A stretch of DNA of 30,264 bases, taken from a virus. The translations under genes and the position numbers were made by a program. Numbering within the stretch: the stretch's first letter is position 1; each line of letters begins with the position of its first letter. Below the pieces are notes generated by a model. That model worked only from the letters and a program-made list of their open reading frames with translations. It had not been told where the DNA came from and made no database searches. Below are positions 1-6,769 of the stretch, in pieces. The DNA is taken from positions 1 to 30,264 of the IMG/VR virus record IMGVR_UViG_3300018059_000034; one strand, 5' to 3'.

Positions 1-938
1 ATAGCATTGATACTGCCAATCGTATCTATCCAACTTGATATTAAATTATTTGCGTCATAAGTCAGTCCAGATTGAGCAGTCCATTTTGCTACTAATCCAG
101 TTGTAAAGTCAGGTAATGGATAAGTTGCATTTAAAATTACAGTATTTGAAATCCAATCACTTACTCCAAAACTATTTCTTCCTCTAACACGCCAATAATA
201 TGTAGCATTAGAAGTAAAAGTATATTCATAAGTAGTTTGTGTTAAATTTGTATCTATTAATAAACTCGTAAATCCAGAATCAGTAGCCAATTGAAAATCA
301 TATGAAATACTTCTATCAGAAATATTCCATACAAAATCAACTACGGCCCCAACTTCTATATTTCCATTGGGAGGAGAAACTAAAACTGGTATTTCTGGCA
401 AACTAGCTTCATTAACAGTAAAATCTCTGACTTCTGACCAAGGTCCAGACGTATTTGCATTCACACCTCTTACGTGCCAAAAATAAGACTGACCATTAGT
501 TAATGTTTCATCTAAAGGAATTGTGAATGATGGAACGTCTATACCATATTGAGCTATTACTATGTTAGAAAAATCACCAGTTGTTGAAATCTCAAAATCA
601 TAAGTATCTGCATATGGTGTAACATCCCAATCAAAAGCTTGTCTTTGTAGTGCAGTTAAATAACCATCACCCGGTGTTAATAAATTTGTATTTTCAGGAG
701 GGTTAACAGTTGTGGTGAAACTAAAAATCTCTGACCATTCTCCATCACCGTGTATGTTAGAACATCTAACTCTCCAGAAGTATTCGGTTAAATAATCTAA
801 TGTAGGAAAGTCAGTTGAATAAGAATTAGTAGTTAATGAGTTATCATCTATTACTAAAGAACTAAAACCTGAATCTAAAGCAACCTGTATATAATAACCT
901 GTTGCACTTGGAACATTAGTCCACGTAAAATTTATCAT
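1..938 (-). CDS. Fibronectin-III repeat virion protein (3' end outside the window)
   Basis: The minus-strand reading frame is open from an ATG at 938 to the window edge, giving at least 312 residues. It shows three FN3-like modules. Each ends in the typical aromatic strand: FWRVRCSNIHGDGEWSE, YFWHVRGVNANTSGPWSE and YYWRVRGRNSFGVSDW. The modules are linked by proline-rich joints such as LPEIPVLVSPPNG. After them comes a segment resembling the start of a LamG/concanavalin-type module (GLVAKWTAQSG, then SSWIDTIGS), cut off at position 1. Such modules are common on phage tails and bind carbohydrate or decorate the tube. The ATG follows directly, in the same frame, on the TAA of the upstream tail-terminator gene. 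The last 20 residues of that gene supply the missing first strand of FN3 repeat 1, so the two frames look like one interrupted gene. The position between tail terminator and tail chaperone is where a major tail protein normally sits, so it could be a tail tube protein with FN3 domains; the sequence does not decide this. Confidence 0.75.
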   Translation of the reverse strand, partial: MINFTWTNVPSATGYYIQVALDSGFSSLVIDDNSLTTNSYSTDFPTLDYLTEYFWRVRCSNIHGDGEWSEIFSFTTTVNPPENTNLLTPGDGYLTALQRQAFDWDVTPYADTYDFEISTTGDFSNIVIAQYGIDVPSFTIPLDETLTNGQSYFWHVRGVNANTSGPWSEVRDFTVNEASLPEIPVLVSPPNGNIEVGAVVDFVWNISDRSISYDFQLATDSGFTSLLIDTNLTQTTYEYTFTSNATYYWRVRGRNSFGVSDWISNTVILNATYPLPDFTTGLVAKWTAQSGLTYDANNLISSWIDTIGSINA

Positions 939-1478
939 TTATTCACCTGCTCCTACGTTTATTGAATCATCGGCCGGTGTTAATAATGTTGGTGCAAACG
1001 GAACCAGTTGTTCTATAAAATTGAAATAATTTATTTTTATTAAGATACCTATGGAACTTATATTTTTGTTTCCTGCCACATAAGGATTTGCTTCTACTAC
1101 TTTATAATTTTGAACATATGTTATTTCTTCGAGTGTTGAAGTATAAGCAGCTGGAATAGATTCATCACGATTAAAAAATCTATATAAATCTTCAATCATT
1201 TCTTCTGCAGCATCTACTTGTTCTTCTTCAGGTGAATTAATATATACTAAAACTACAACGTCTAAATCAGAATCACCGTATGTGTAACCTTCTATTTGAG
1301 ATTGCATAATGTCCGGGCCGAAATAAACAGATGCAGTAGGAAAATTATTTATAGATGTAGTAGGAAAATAACCTTTTTTAACTTCAGCAATAGTATTGTT
1401 ATAACCATTAGCTGTGTTAATTAAAAGTAATTCTGTCGTTAAGTTATTTAATATTTTCTGTCTTACAGTATTATTCAT
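939..1478 (-). CDS. Tail-terminator-like protein with an FN3 lead-in at its C-terminus
   Basis: This 179-residue protein sits just after the head-tail connector, with its ATG overlapping the connector stop (TAATG). That is the usual place of the tail terminator or tail-completion protein that caps the tail tube at the neck. Residues 1-158 look like a small alpha/beta neck protein, with an N-terminal helix followed by YFGPDIMQSQIEGY and a central DSDLDVVVLVYIN strand; this is a match of size, order and character, not a proven family hit. The last 20 residues (PFAPTLLTPADDSINVGAGE) are unlike the rest and match the opening strand of an FN3 repeat. The frame then hits TAA and resumes at once with ATG and the rest of that FN3 repeat. 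Either termination-reinitiation, readthrough or a nonsense mutation separates the two parts. Confidence 0.6.
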   Translation of the reverse strand: MNNTVRQKILNNLTTELLLINTANGYNNTIAEVKKGYFPTTSINNFPTASVYFGPDIMQSQIEGYTYGDSDLDVVVLVYINSPEEEQVDAAEEMIEDLYRFFNRDESIPAAYTSTLEEITYVQNYKVVEANPYVAGNKNISSIGILIKINYFNFIEQLVPFAPTLLTPADDSINVGAGE

Positions 1479-2065
1479 TAGTATTGTGCTATTTTATATT
1501 TTTTTAATCTTTTTTTCCAATCAGGAGTTAGATCTACATATGTAGCTGACTCTGATGCAGTTGCATTCATATTAACTGAAGACTTACCTAACAAAGCATC
1601 TCCTGAAAAATTAGAGTTAGTATAATGTTTTGAAGCCATTTCTAATAAAACAGCTTTGATATCATCTGCAGCCATACCACTGGCCCATCCAGAAGTGTAA
1701 ACCACTTTTATATTTCTACATCCAGTTGGAAAACAATATCCTTTTATTAATTTGATTTGATTTATTTCAGGTATGATAAATAAAGAATCTGAAGGAACAT
1801 CAGGTGAATTGAATATATCAGTCCACGTAGCAGTGCCGTCGAATTCTGATATAGAAGTGATAGATGTTACAGGATAATTTCTAATAAATAATTCATTAGT
1901 GTAATATCTTCCGTTAGAATACTGAGTAAATGAACCAGAAGTAAATTTACGATTACAGTAGCTCTCCACATCTGAAACAGCTCTATCAATACAAGTTTGT
2001 AAGAAATCATCTTTATCAGATGTAGTAATCTGTAAGTATGTTTTTAATTGAGCTACTGTTATCAT
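1478..2065 (-). CDS. Head-tail connector protein (HK97 gp6 / YqbG-like)
   Basis: This 195-residue protein opens with ITVAQLKTYLQITTSDKDDF, then LQTCIDRAVSDVESYCNRKF. This is the helical N-terminus typical of the small connector (adaptor) proteins that form a ring under the portal in HK97-type phages. A second helix-rich segment (DDIKAVLLEMASKHYTNSNF) near residues 135-155 also fits the family. The gene follows the capsid gene and precedes the tail-terminator-like gene, the normal neck order. Its ATG overlaps the stop of the 59-aa gene upstream (TAATG) and its own stop overlaps the ATG of the next gene in the same way, so translation is probably coupled along this stretch. Confidence 0.75.
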   Translation of the reverse strand: MITVAQLKTYLQITTSDKDDFLQTCIDRAVSDVESYCNRKFTSGSFTQYSNGRYYTNELFIRNYPVTSITSISEFDGTATWTDIFNSPDVPSDSLFIIPEINQIKLIKGYCFPTGCRNIKVVYTSGWASGMAADDIKAVLLEMASKHYTNSNFSGDALLGKSSVNMNATASESATYVDLTPDWKKRLKKYKIAQY

Positions 2066-2244
2066 TATTTTGTTTTATAGTTGGTTACTGGTTTAGTTTC
2101 GTAGTCTGTGACTGATTTTATTTTACCAAGCTGAAGTAATACTAAAGCATCTGCTTCTGGTAAAACAATGTGCTGGCCTTTGATGTAAAAGCAATTATTT
2201 TTCTCGTCTAAAAAATCTGTTATGATCTCGTATTTGTTATTCAT
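2065..2244 (-). CDS. Small structural-operon protein, 59 aa, unknown
   Basis: A 59-residue frame runs from ATG at 2244 to TAA at 2065-2067. It begins MNNKYEIITDFLDEKNNCFY and continues IKGQHIVLPEADALVLLQLG. It overlaps the end of the HNH gene upstream by 8 bases, and its stop overlaps the start of the connector gene (TAATG). That tight fit and the normal residue mix argue it is real. The pattern (a short beta segment, then LPEADALVLLQLGKI) recalls the short proteins often found between capsid and connector genes, sometimes annotated as head fibre or hinge-like proteins, but I do not recognise a family. Confidence 0.7.
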   Translation of the reverse strand: MNNKYEIITDFLDEKNNCFYIKGQHIVLPEADALVLLQLGKIKSVTDYETKPVTNYKTK

Positions 2245-2665
2245 TGTTATACTTTCTTAAATAATTTGAGAGATTCTCAAGAGTTGTTTGTTTTTCTTTT
2301 ACTAATCCTATAACCTGATTACATTTATTACAAAGTAAAGATCTAATATCACCTGTTTCGTGATTATGATCTATGACTGCAGGATTTTCCGAACCTATTA
2401 TTATTGAAATTTTTTCATTGCATCCAGGACATTTACTATCTTGTAATTCATGCATCTTAATAAAATCTTCATAAATCAATCCATATCTTGTTTTTATATT
2501 ATGTGCTTTTCTTTTATATGGATTATTATTTTTCCAGATTTTTGAAGCCTCATTTTTACAGACTTTACAATGAGAATGTAATCCCGAAGGATTAGAAATA
2601 TCTGAATAAAACTCTGATATTATTTTTTCTTTTTTACATTTACTACAAGCTTTTGTTTCTTCCAT
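2237..2665 (-). CDS. Endonuclease VII-like HNH homing endonuclease (copy A)
   Basis: This 142-residue protein has an N-terminal zinc-ribbon pattern (CSKC near 7-10, then CKVC near 33-36). A C-terminal endonuclease-VII-type HNH domain carries CPGC, then VIDHNHETGDIRSLLC and NKCNQVIG. In this family the DHNH segment holds the metal-binding and general-base histidines and the cysteine pairs hold a structural zinc. It is a free-standing gene without intron features, inserted between the capsid gene and the 59-aa gene, just past the capsid terminator. It is one of four paralogues in the window, which suggests spread by homing rather than a dedicated resolvase role. A Holliday-junction-cleaving function, as in T4 gp49, cannot be excluded. 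Confidence 0.85.
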   Translation of the reverse strand: MEETKACSKCKKEKIISEFYSDISNPSGLHSHCKVCKNEASKIWKNNNPYKRKAHNIKTRYGLIYEDFIKMHELQDSKCPGCNEKISIIIGSENPAVIDHNHETGDIRSLLCNKCNQVIGLVKEKQTTLENLSNYLRKYNNE

Positions 2666-2687
2666 CTTAATTACCTCGTTTTATTTA

Positions 2688-2722
2688 ATAAAAAAGCTGG
2701 CAGACAATCTGCCTACCAGCTT
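2688..2722 (-). terminator. Rho-independent terminator after the capsid gene
   Basis: On the minus strand a nested hairpin is followed by six T residues. Outer arms are 2694-2700 and 2716-2722 (AAGCTGG with CCAGCTT); inner arms are 2699-2704 and 2708-2713 (GGCAGA with TCTGCC); the T run is the complement of the A run at 2690-2695. It lies between the capsid stop and the HNH gene, so it would cap the abundant capsid mRNA and leave the neck genes to readthrough or other promoters. Confidence 0.8.
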
Positions 2723-2754
2723 AAATCTTCACAAGCAACTTATAACATCTAAGT

Positions 2755-2772
2755 CCTATATATTTATATAGG
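2755..2772 (-). repeat. Perfect inverted repeat abutting the capsid stop codon
   Basis: CCTATATA, two bases, TATATAGG: an 18-base hairpin directly next to the capsid stop at 2773-2775. On the mRNA it would fold just past the stop codon, upstream of the terminator hairpin. It may protect the 3' end or affect termination; this is inference. Confidence 0.5.
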
Positions 2773-3909
2773 TTATGAGGCTACCTCACGAAGGACACTG
2801 AATGCACCAGGTAATACAATCTCGATATCGAATGACTCTTCGAATCTGAATGCAAGCTGGTTAGTTCCGAATAAATCTTCACTTCCAACATAAGCCTGAT
2901 CTGCTACGTCTACTCTGAATCCTTCTCTCTCACCTAACCAAGCATTTTTCAAATCACCGAAAATAACATAAGGTGTTTCTGAGCCGGTTACGGAGGTAGC
3001 ATTTAATACTTCAGTTAATCTAACTGGGTAGCCTAAGATATTAGGTTCTACCATATTAGGTGACCAGATGAGGTTATCTCCACCATCTTCAAGTCCTAAT
3101 ATTGCAGACCAAACACTTCTATGCATATAGAATGCAGCATTACCTGCATAATTTGAAGGGATAGCATAGATTAATTCAAGAATTTTCTGATATGTTAATG
3201 AAGAAGCAAGTGTTGTAGAAAGATGAACAACGTTTACACCAGAAGCAGAGTTGATACCTGTGATAGGTGAACCAGTTCCTAAGAAACCTTGAATATCTTC
3301 TGCACGAGCCATATCATTAGCTGCATATTCAGCAAGAATTTTCATCAAGTCTACACCTGAATCCTGCATTATTTCTCTTGAAACTTTTGAGATGAATGCA
3401 TAAGTGTGACGTGTGAAAGTAATTTTATTAAATGTGTTGTTTGAAATAGGTTTAGCAGCAGCTTCATTTACGAATGCTCCAGATGCCTGACCTGAAAGAG
3501 CAGGCATAGTTGCTGTTTTGCTGTTCATTTTGAAAACGGTTGCATATTTTCTAAACATACCGTAATCTTTTAACAGAGCTGCAACGTCTGCTATAAACTC
3601 GATAGGAACTAAAGCACCACCAACTGAGTCTGACGATTCAGCATTGTTTGCTTTTGTGATAGCTGTTCTAACGAATTTCTGAAACTTTTTGTGTTTTGCC
3701 TGTAAATCTGACAAACCAGTTACATCAACATCTTCTGTGCCGGGGAGTTTAGCATTTTTAAGATCTAACTTATCAATACCATATTTCTCAACAGCTTTAT
3801 TGACTGTAGTTTCCAGGAATGCTTGAAGATCTTCCAACTTCATTGTGGCTTCAGGAGCCGGTGCAACCGGAGTTTCTACTGTCTCTGTTACTTCTGTAGT
3901 TTTTTCCAT
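2773..3909 (-). CDS. Major capsid protein, HK97 fold, with N-terminal delta-like domain
   Basis: This 378-residue protein resembles HK97-type capsid proteins. The first ~100 residues are charged and partly helical (MKLEDLQAFLETTVNKAVEK near 23-42) and would act as an internal scaffold (delta domain) removed by the prohead protease encoded just upstream. The shell domain begins near GGALVPIEF (residues ~97-105) and shows the usual KISREIMQDS-like segment (seen as KVSREIMQDSG), the NAAFYMHRSVWSAILGL helix, ILGYPVRLTE, VIFGDLKNAWLGEREGF and a terminal strand pattern (QLAFRFEESFDIEIV). The leader is A-rich with no clear Shine-Dalgarno, as in highly expressed Bacteroidota genes. A strong terminator follows. 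Confidence 0.9.
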   Translation of the reverse strand: MEKTTEVTETVETPVAPAPEATMKLEDLQAFLETTVNKAVEKYGIDKLDLKNAKLPGTEDVDVTGLSDLQAKHKKFQKFVRTAITKANNAESSDSVGGALVPIEFIADVAALLKDYGMFRKYATVFKMNSKTATMPALSGQASGAFVNEAAAKPISNNTFNKITFTRHTYAFISKVSREIMQDSGVDLMKILAEYAANDMARAEDIQGFLGTGSPITGINSASGVNVVHLSTTLASSLTYQKILELIYAIPSNYAGNAAFYMHRSVWSAILGLEDGGDNLIWSPNMVEPNILGYPVRLTEVLNATSVTGSETPYVIFGDLKNAWLGEREGFRVDVADQAYVGSEDLFGTNQLAFRFEESFDIEIVLPGAFSVLREVAS

Positions 3910-4022
3910 AATTTGATTTTGTTTTTTAATTTGTTTATTAAAATTTTCGAAACCATTATCCTGAGCCTAATGTCTCTACCCGAAAGAGGCTAACATCTCC
4001 AGCAAATAATTTATTCTACTTT
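3910..4022 (-). other. Leader between protease and capsid genes, with an imperfect direct repeat
   Basis: About 113 bases without a gene. It holds an imperfect 17-base direct repeat (GAGCCTAATGTCTCTAC at 3963-3979 and GAGGCTAACATCTCCAG at 3986-4002; 12 of 17 match) and a weak hairpin (AGCCT at 3964-3968 with AGGCT at 3987-3991). On the minus strand this would be the 5' untranslated region or processing region of the capsid message. No -33/-7 promoter was seen here. Confidence 0.4.
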
Positions 4023-4751
4023 TTATCCTAATTTTCTTTTTATAACTTCTTCTATGATAGCAGCCATATCAGATTTTTGTTTCTCTAATTTGAAATTTGC
4101 TAACTTAGAATTTAATTCATTAAACCTTGGTTCAAATGAATTTGCAATCTCTTGTTTTATAAGTTCTTTGTAGTCTAATACGGGTGCTTCTTTTAAAGTT
4201 TGAATAGTTGATTTTAAAGATTTGATTTCGTTGTCGAATGAATCTAAAAGATAATCATTTATAAAAGCTTCTTTAATCTGGGCCGATTTTAATCCTTTAA
4301 CAAAAGATAAACACACGGCACCAGCATTTGCAGGAACACTTACAGCAGAATATTCAAACATCTCACATTTAGAAATAGTTCTAATGTTGTTTTTGTCTTT
4401 CCAATCTATAGGCATGAATCCTATTGACCAGCTGGTAAGAAAACCATCTTTATATAAACCAAAAACTTCATCCCCAAATTCAGTCTTTGCAAACTGAGTA
4501 GAAACTAACAATCCTTTTGAATCAACCTTCTGCCATAAAGATTTAGCAATAGGTGGTATATGAGACCAGCTCATATGATTCCATAAAACAACTGGATTCT
4601 TTTTGAAATTTTCAAGAACTATACCTTCTGGTAACACTATTTCACTATCACGATCTACCTCGTTTGTAGATGCATAATGGATAATTGTTCTATCTGTTTC
4701 ATTTATTTCAGCTTTTTCTGAAATGAAAAACTTAATCTTTTGATTGTCCAT
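4023..4751 (-). CDS. Prohead maturation protease (HK97 gp4 family) with C-terminal coiled coil
   Basis: This 242-residue protein matches the prohead serine protease family. It has ASTNEVDRDSEIVLPEG near the N-terminus, VVLWNHMSW with the catalytic histidine (H59), GFLTSWSIGF carrying the nucleophile serine (S107 or S109), and FEYSAVSVPANAGA near 132-145. The catalytic domain ends near residue 155. The rest is a charged, helical, probably coiled-coil tail (SLKSTIQTLKEAPVLDYKEL onward) that may act as scaffold or anchor it inside the prohead. It lies directly upstream of the capsid gene. Its ATG is preceded by a promoter-like element nearly identical to the one before terS, so protease and capsid probably have their own transcript. 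Confidence 0.9.
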   Translation of the reverse strand: MDNQKIKFFISEKAEINETDRTIIHYASTNEVDRDSEIVLPEGIVLENFKKNPVVLWNHMSWSHIPPIAKSLWQKVDSKGLLVSTQFAKTEFGDEVFGLYKDGFLTSWSIGFMPIDWKDKNNIRTISKCEMFEYSAVSVPANAGAVCLSFVKGLKSAQIKEAFINDYLLDSFDNEIKSLKSTIQTLKEAPVLDYKELIKQEIANSFEPRFNELNSKLANFKLEKQKSDMAAIIEEVIKRKLG

Positions 4752-4757
4752 ATGTAA

Positions 4758-4788
4758 TTAATATACTTTATTTTAACAAAATAACAAA
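4758..4788 (-). promoter_or_regulatory. Bacteroidota-type promoter of the protease-capsid unit
   Basis: Minus strand: TTTG (complement of 4785-4788), 19 bases, TATATTAA (complement of 4758-4765). This fits TTTG-N19-TANNTT(TG), the -33/-7 pattern of the Bacteroidota primary sigma factor. The surrounding 32 bases are almost the same as the element upstream of terS (9254-9284). The box ends only 7 bases from the protease ATG, which predicts an almost leaderless transcript. Confidence 0.65.
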
Positions 4789-4801
4789 ACTGTATCTGCT
4801 G

Positions 4802-5161
4802 TTATTTACTTTGATGAGGACAGAAACCATATAAACCATAAGAAACATTGCAATTATGACATAGAATTCTGAAACCTTCAGGGAATTCATTTCTAACTAT
4901 CCACAACATAGTATCAGTTCCTGTTTCTTTTCTATGTTGATTTCCTCCACCATTAATATGATCTAAAGCTAAAAATTCGTATTTATTTTCACCACAACAT
5001 TCACATTTATTACCGTAATATTCTATAACTTGTTTTCTTATAATAGTTCTTAACTTACTTTTACAAGCTTTACATTTATAATCATAACCATATTTATTTA
5101 ATTTACTAATATGATAATCTTCAAATGGTTTTTTTATTTTACATTTATTACATACTTGCAT
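4802..5161 (-). CDS. Free-standing HNH endonuclease of a different subfamily (copy B)
   Basis: This 119-residue protein has an N-terminal zinc-ribbon-like part (CNKC near 4-7, CKAC near 30-33). The HNH part has CECCGE, LALDHINGGGNQHRKETG, then FPEGFRILCHNCNVSYG and CPH at the end. The LDHINGGG and FRILCHNCN signatures belong to small phage HNH proteins distinct from the endonuclease-VII-like copies elsewhere in the window. Its ATG overlaps the portal stop codon (TAATG at about 5161). Its end lies just upstream of the promoter element of the protease gene. Its insertion between portal and protease genes suggests a homing endonuclease tolerated because it keeps the operon intact. Confidence 0.85.
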   Translation of the reverse strand: MQVCNKCKIKKPFEDYHISKLNKYGYDYKCKACKSKLRTIIRKQVIEYYGNKCECCGENKYEFLALDHINGGGNQHRKETGTDTMLWIVRNEFPEGFRILCHNCNVSYGLYGFCPHQSK

Positions 5162-6336
5162 TATTCAATAACCTCATTTGAGGGATCTACTTTTCCAGTT
5201 CCACCCGGTTTATCTGTTGAAAATCCAAATGCTTCACGAAGTTCACCAACTGTAATAGCTCCGTTTCTAAACAACATATCATACATATCTATATCAGTTT
5301 GAGGATCACCAGGTAGATCGTATTCAAATTTTATATAATACTCCGGCCCGTAATTCTTTTTGATAAAGATATTAAACTTATCAACTATAAATCTTGAGAA
5401 TGGTTCTATTACGTTTGCAATAAAGTTCCATTGTTCTGCTTCGGCTGTTGCACGATTAACAGTATCTGATAAACCAACAATTGATTTAGGAACAGACATC
5501 TTACCTAAAATCTCATCACGAACAGCATTACGACTGTTAACAAAATCCATTTCTTTTTGTGTAGTCTTAGTAGTATTGTATTTGAGACCATCCTGTAGAA
5601 GGATCCAACTGTTGGAATTCTCAACTCCTGTTCTTGCATCGAATGCTGCTTGTAAACGTGCTACTTCTTCTTCTGATAATTGTTCATCTGCCTCAATAAC
5701 AACATTAACAGAACCATCATTAACAAAGAATTTCTTTTGGAAAGTCTGTTGATAGTTGTCAATATCTATAACAGTTTTACAAGAATCAATTGTAGCACAA
5801 CCTCTGAATACTCTGTCTATATTTGGTAATTTAAAAAAGATAATCTCGTCTGGTGAATATCTTACAATGTTACCTACTGATTTGATTTGTTTAGAATAAT
5901 CAAAGTGAGAAATCTGGCCTGTGTTTTCGTCTACGATTGGTGTTACTTTATTTGTAGGTAATAAAAAAAATGAATTAGGTTTCTTACCTTTTGATTTTGC
6001 TACATAAACAAAAGCTTCTCCGTATACATCTAAAGAAATACTGATTAGATAAAGTAACTCATTAAATGTTTGTTCATATAGATTCGGGTTATAAATAACA
6101 TCTAAAAAAGGATGTTTCTCTACTTCTACTTCTTGTTTGTTTTGTTTCCTGTAAAGTAATATGTCTGCTTTTGATACGTTTGTTGCACGGATATTTACTG
6201 CTGTGTCTACCCAAGTAGTCCTGTAAGAGCTTATACGGTCTGAAGTATCACCAAAAATGTTATACCAATTCCCTTCATAAAGCTTTTTCTTGGGTGTTTC
6301 TACTGTTTTTTTACTACCAAAATTGAAAATTCCCAT
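5161..6336 (-). CDS. Portal protein (HK97-type)
   Basis: This 391-residue protein matches the HK97-like portal family in length and pattern. The N-terminus has WVDTAVNIRATNVSKADILL. The middle holds the stem and wing: HPFLDVIYNPN, LLYLISISLDVYGEAFVYV, IVRYSPDEIIFFKLPN. A region with AVRDEILGKMSVPKSIVGLS, NRATAEAEQWNF and the helix VIEPFSRFIVDKFNIFI precedes the C-terminal clip and crown segment (MYDMLFRNGAITVGELREAF). It forms the dodecameric ring at the capsid vertex to which the terminase docks. It sits in the standard order after the large terminase, separated from it only by an HNH gene; its stop overlaps the start of another HNH gene. Confidence 0.92.
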   Translation of the reverse strand: MGIFNFGSKKTVETPKKKLYEGNWYNIFGDTSDRISSYRTTWVDTAVNIRATNVSKADILLYRKQNKQEVEVEKHPFLDVIYNPNLYEQTFNELLYLISISLDVYGEAFVYVAKSKGKKPNSFFLLPTNKVTPIVDENTGQISHFDYSKQIKSVGNIVRYSPDEIIFFKLPNIDRVFRGCATIDSCKTVIDIDNYQQTFQKKFFVNDGSVNVVIEADEQLSEEEVARLQAAFDARTGVENSNSWILLQDGLKYNTTKTTQKEMDFVNSRNAVRDEILGKMSVPKSIVGLSDTVNRATAEAEQWNFIANVIEPFSRFIVDKFNIFIKKNYGPEYYIKFEYDLPGDPQTDIDMYDMLFRNGAITVGELREAFGFSTDKPGGTGKVDPSNEVIE

Positions 6337-6349
6337 TAGTTTTCTTTGT

Positions 6350-6769
6350 TTAAATTGTTAAGTAATCAATAGCCTTTTGTAATACTTGAACATCTTCGTT
6401 GAATAAACCAATACCTGTATTACAAAAACTACAAAGTAATGACCTAACGGCCAAATTTTTATGATTATGATCAACGTGTGCTCTTATATTTGTAGGAGCA
6501 TTGATTTCTATTGAAATAAATCTATCACATATTTTACATTTTCCTTCTTGGTTTGCATACATTTTTTCCAAGTCATTAACTGTAATTCCGTAATTAGATT
6601 TTAATTTTGTTTTACGTGTTTGTTTCTTAACAATATCAGGATTTTCTTTTTGATATTGTTTTCTTTGTTTCTGTTTACATTTTTTACACCAACTGTGTAA
6701 TTTACCTTTTCCTTTGATAGGAAAATCATTAATGTTTTTTTCTTCTTTACATTTACTACAAGTTTTCAT
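6350..6769 (-). CDS. Endonuclease VII-like HNH homing endonuclease (copy C)
   Basis: I choose the ATG at 6769 (MKTCSKCKEEK, 139 residues) over one two codons upstream. It gives the same N-terminus as copies D and E and overlaps the terminase stop as TAATG. The protein has an N-terminal CSKC/CKKC zinc ribbon, then CKICDR, HVDHNHKNLAVRSLLC and SFCNTGIG, the endonuclease-VII HNH core. The usual TG after DHNH is replaced by KNLA, a small departure from its paralogues that could weaken activity. It is wedged between the terminase and portal genes. Confidence 0.85.
   Translation of the reverse strand: MKTCSKCKEEKNINDFPIKGKGKLHSWCKKCKQKQRKQYQKENPDIVKKQTRKTKLKSNYGITVNDLEKMYANQEGKCKICDRFISIEINAPTNIRAHVDHNHKNLAVRSLLCSFCNTGIGLFNEDVQVLQKAIDYLTI

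Noticed and set aside
5111-5752. Plus-strand frames opposite the portal and HNH genes
   Set aside because: They lie antisense to well-supported genes and show no family pattern. The same holds for plus-strand frames near 7178, 8310, 20841, 22087, 24054, 25454 and 28056, and for the minus-strand frame at 22753.
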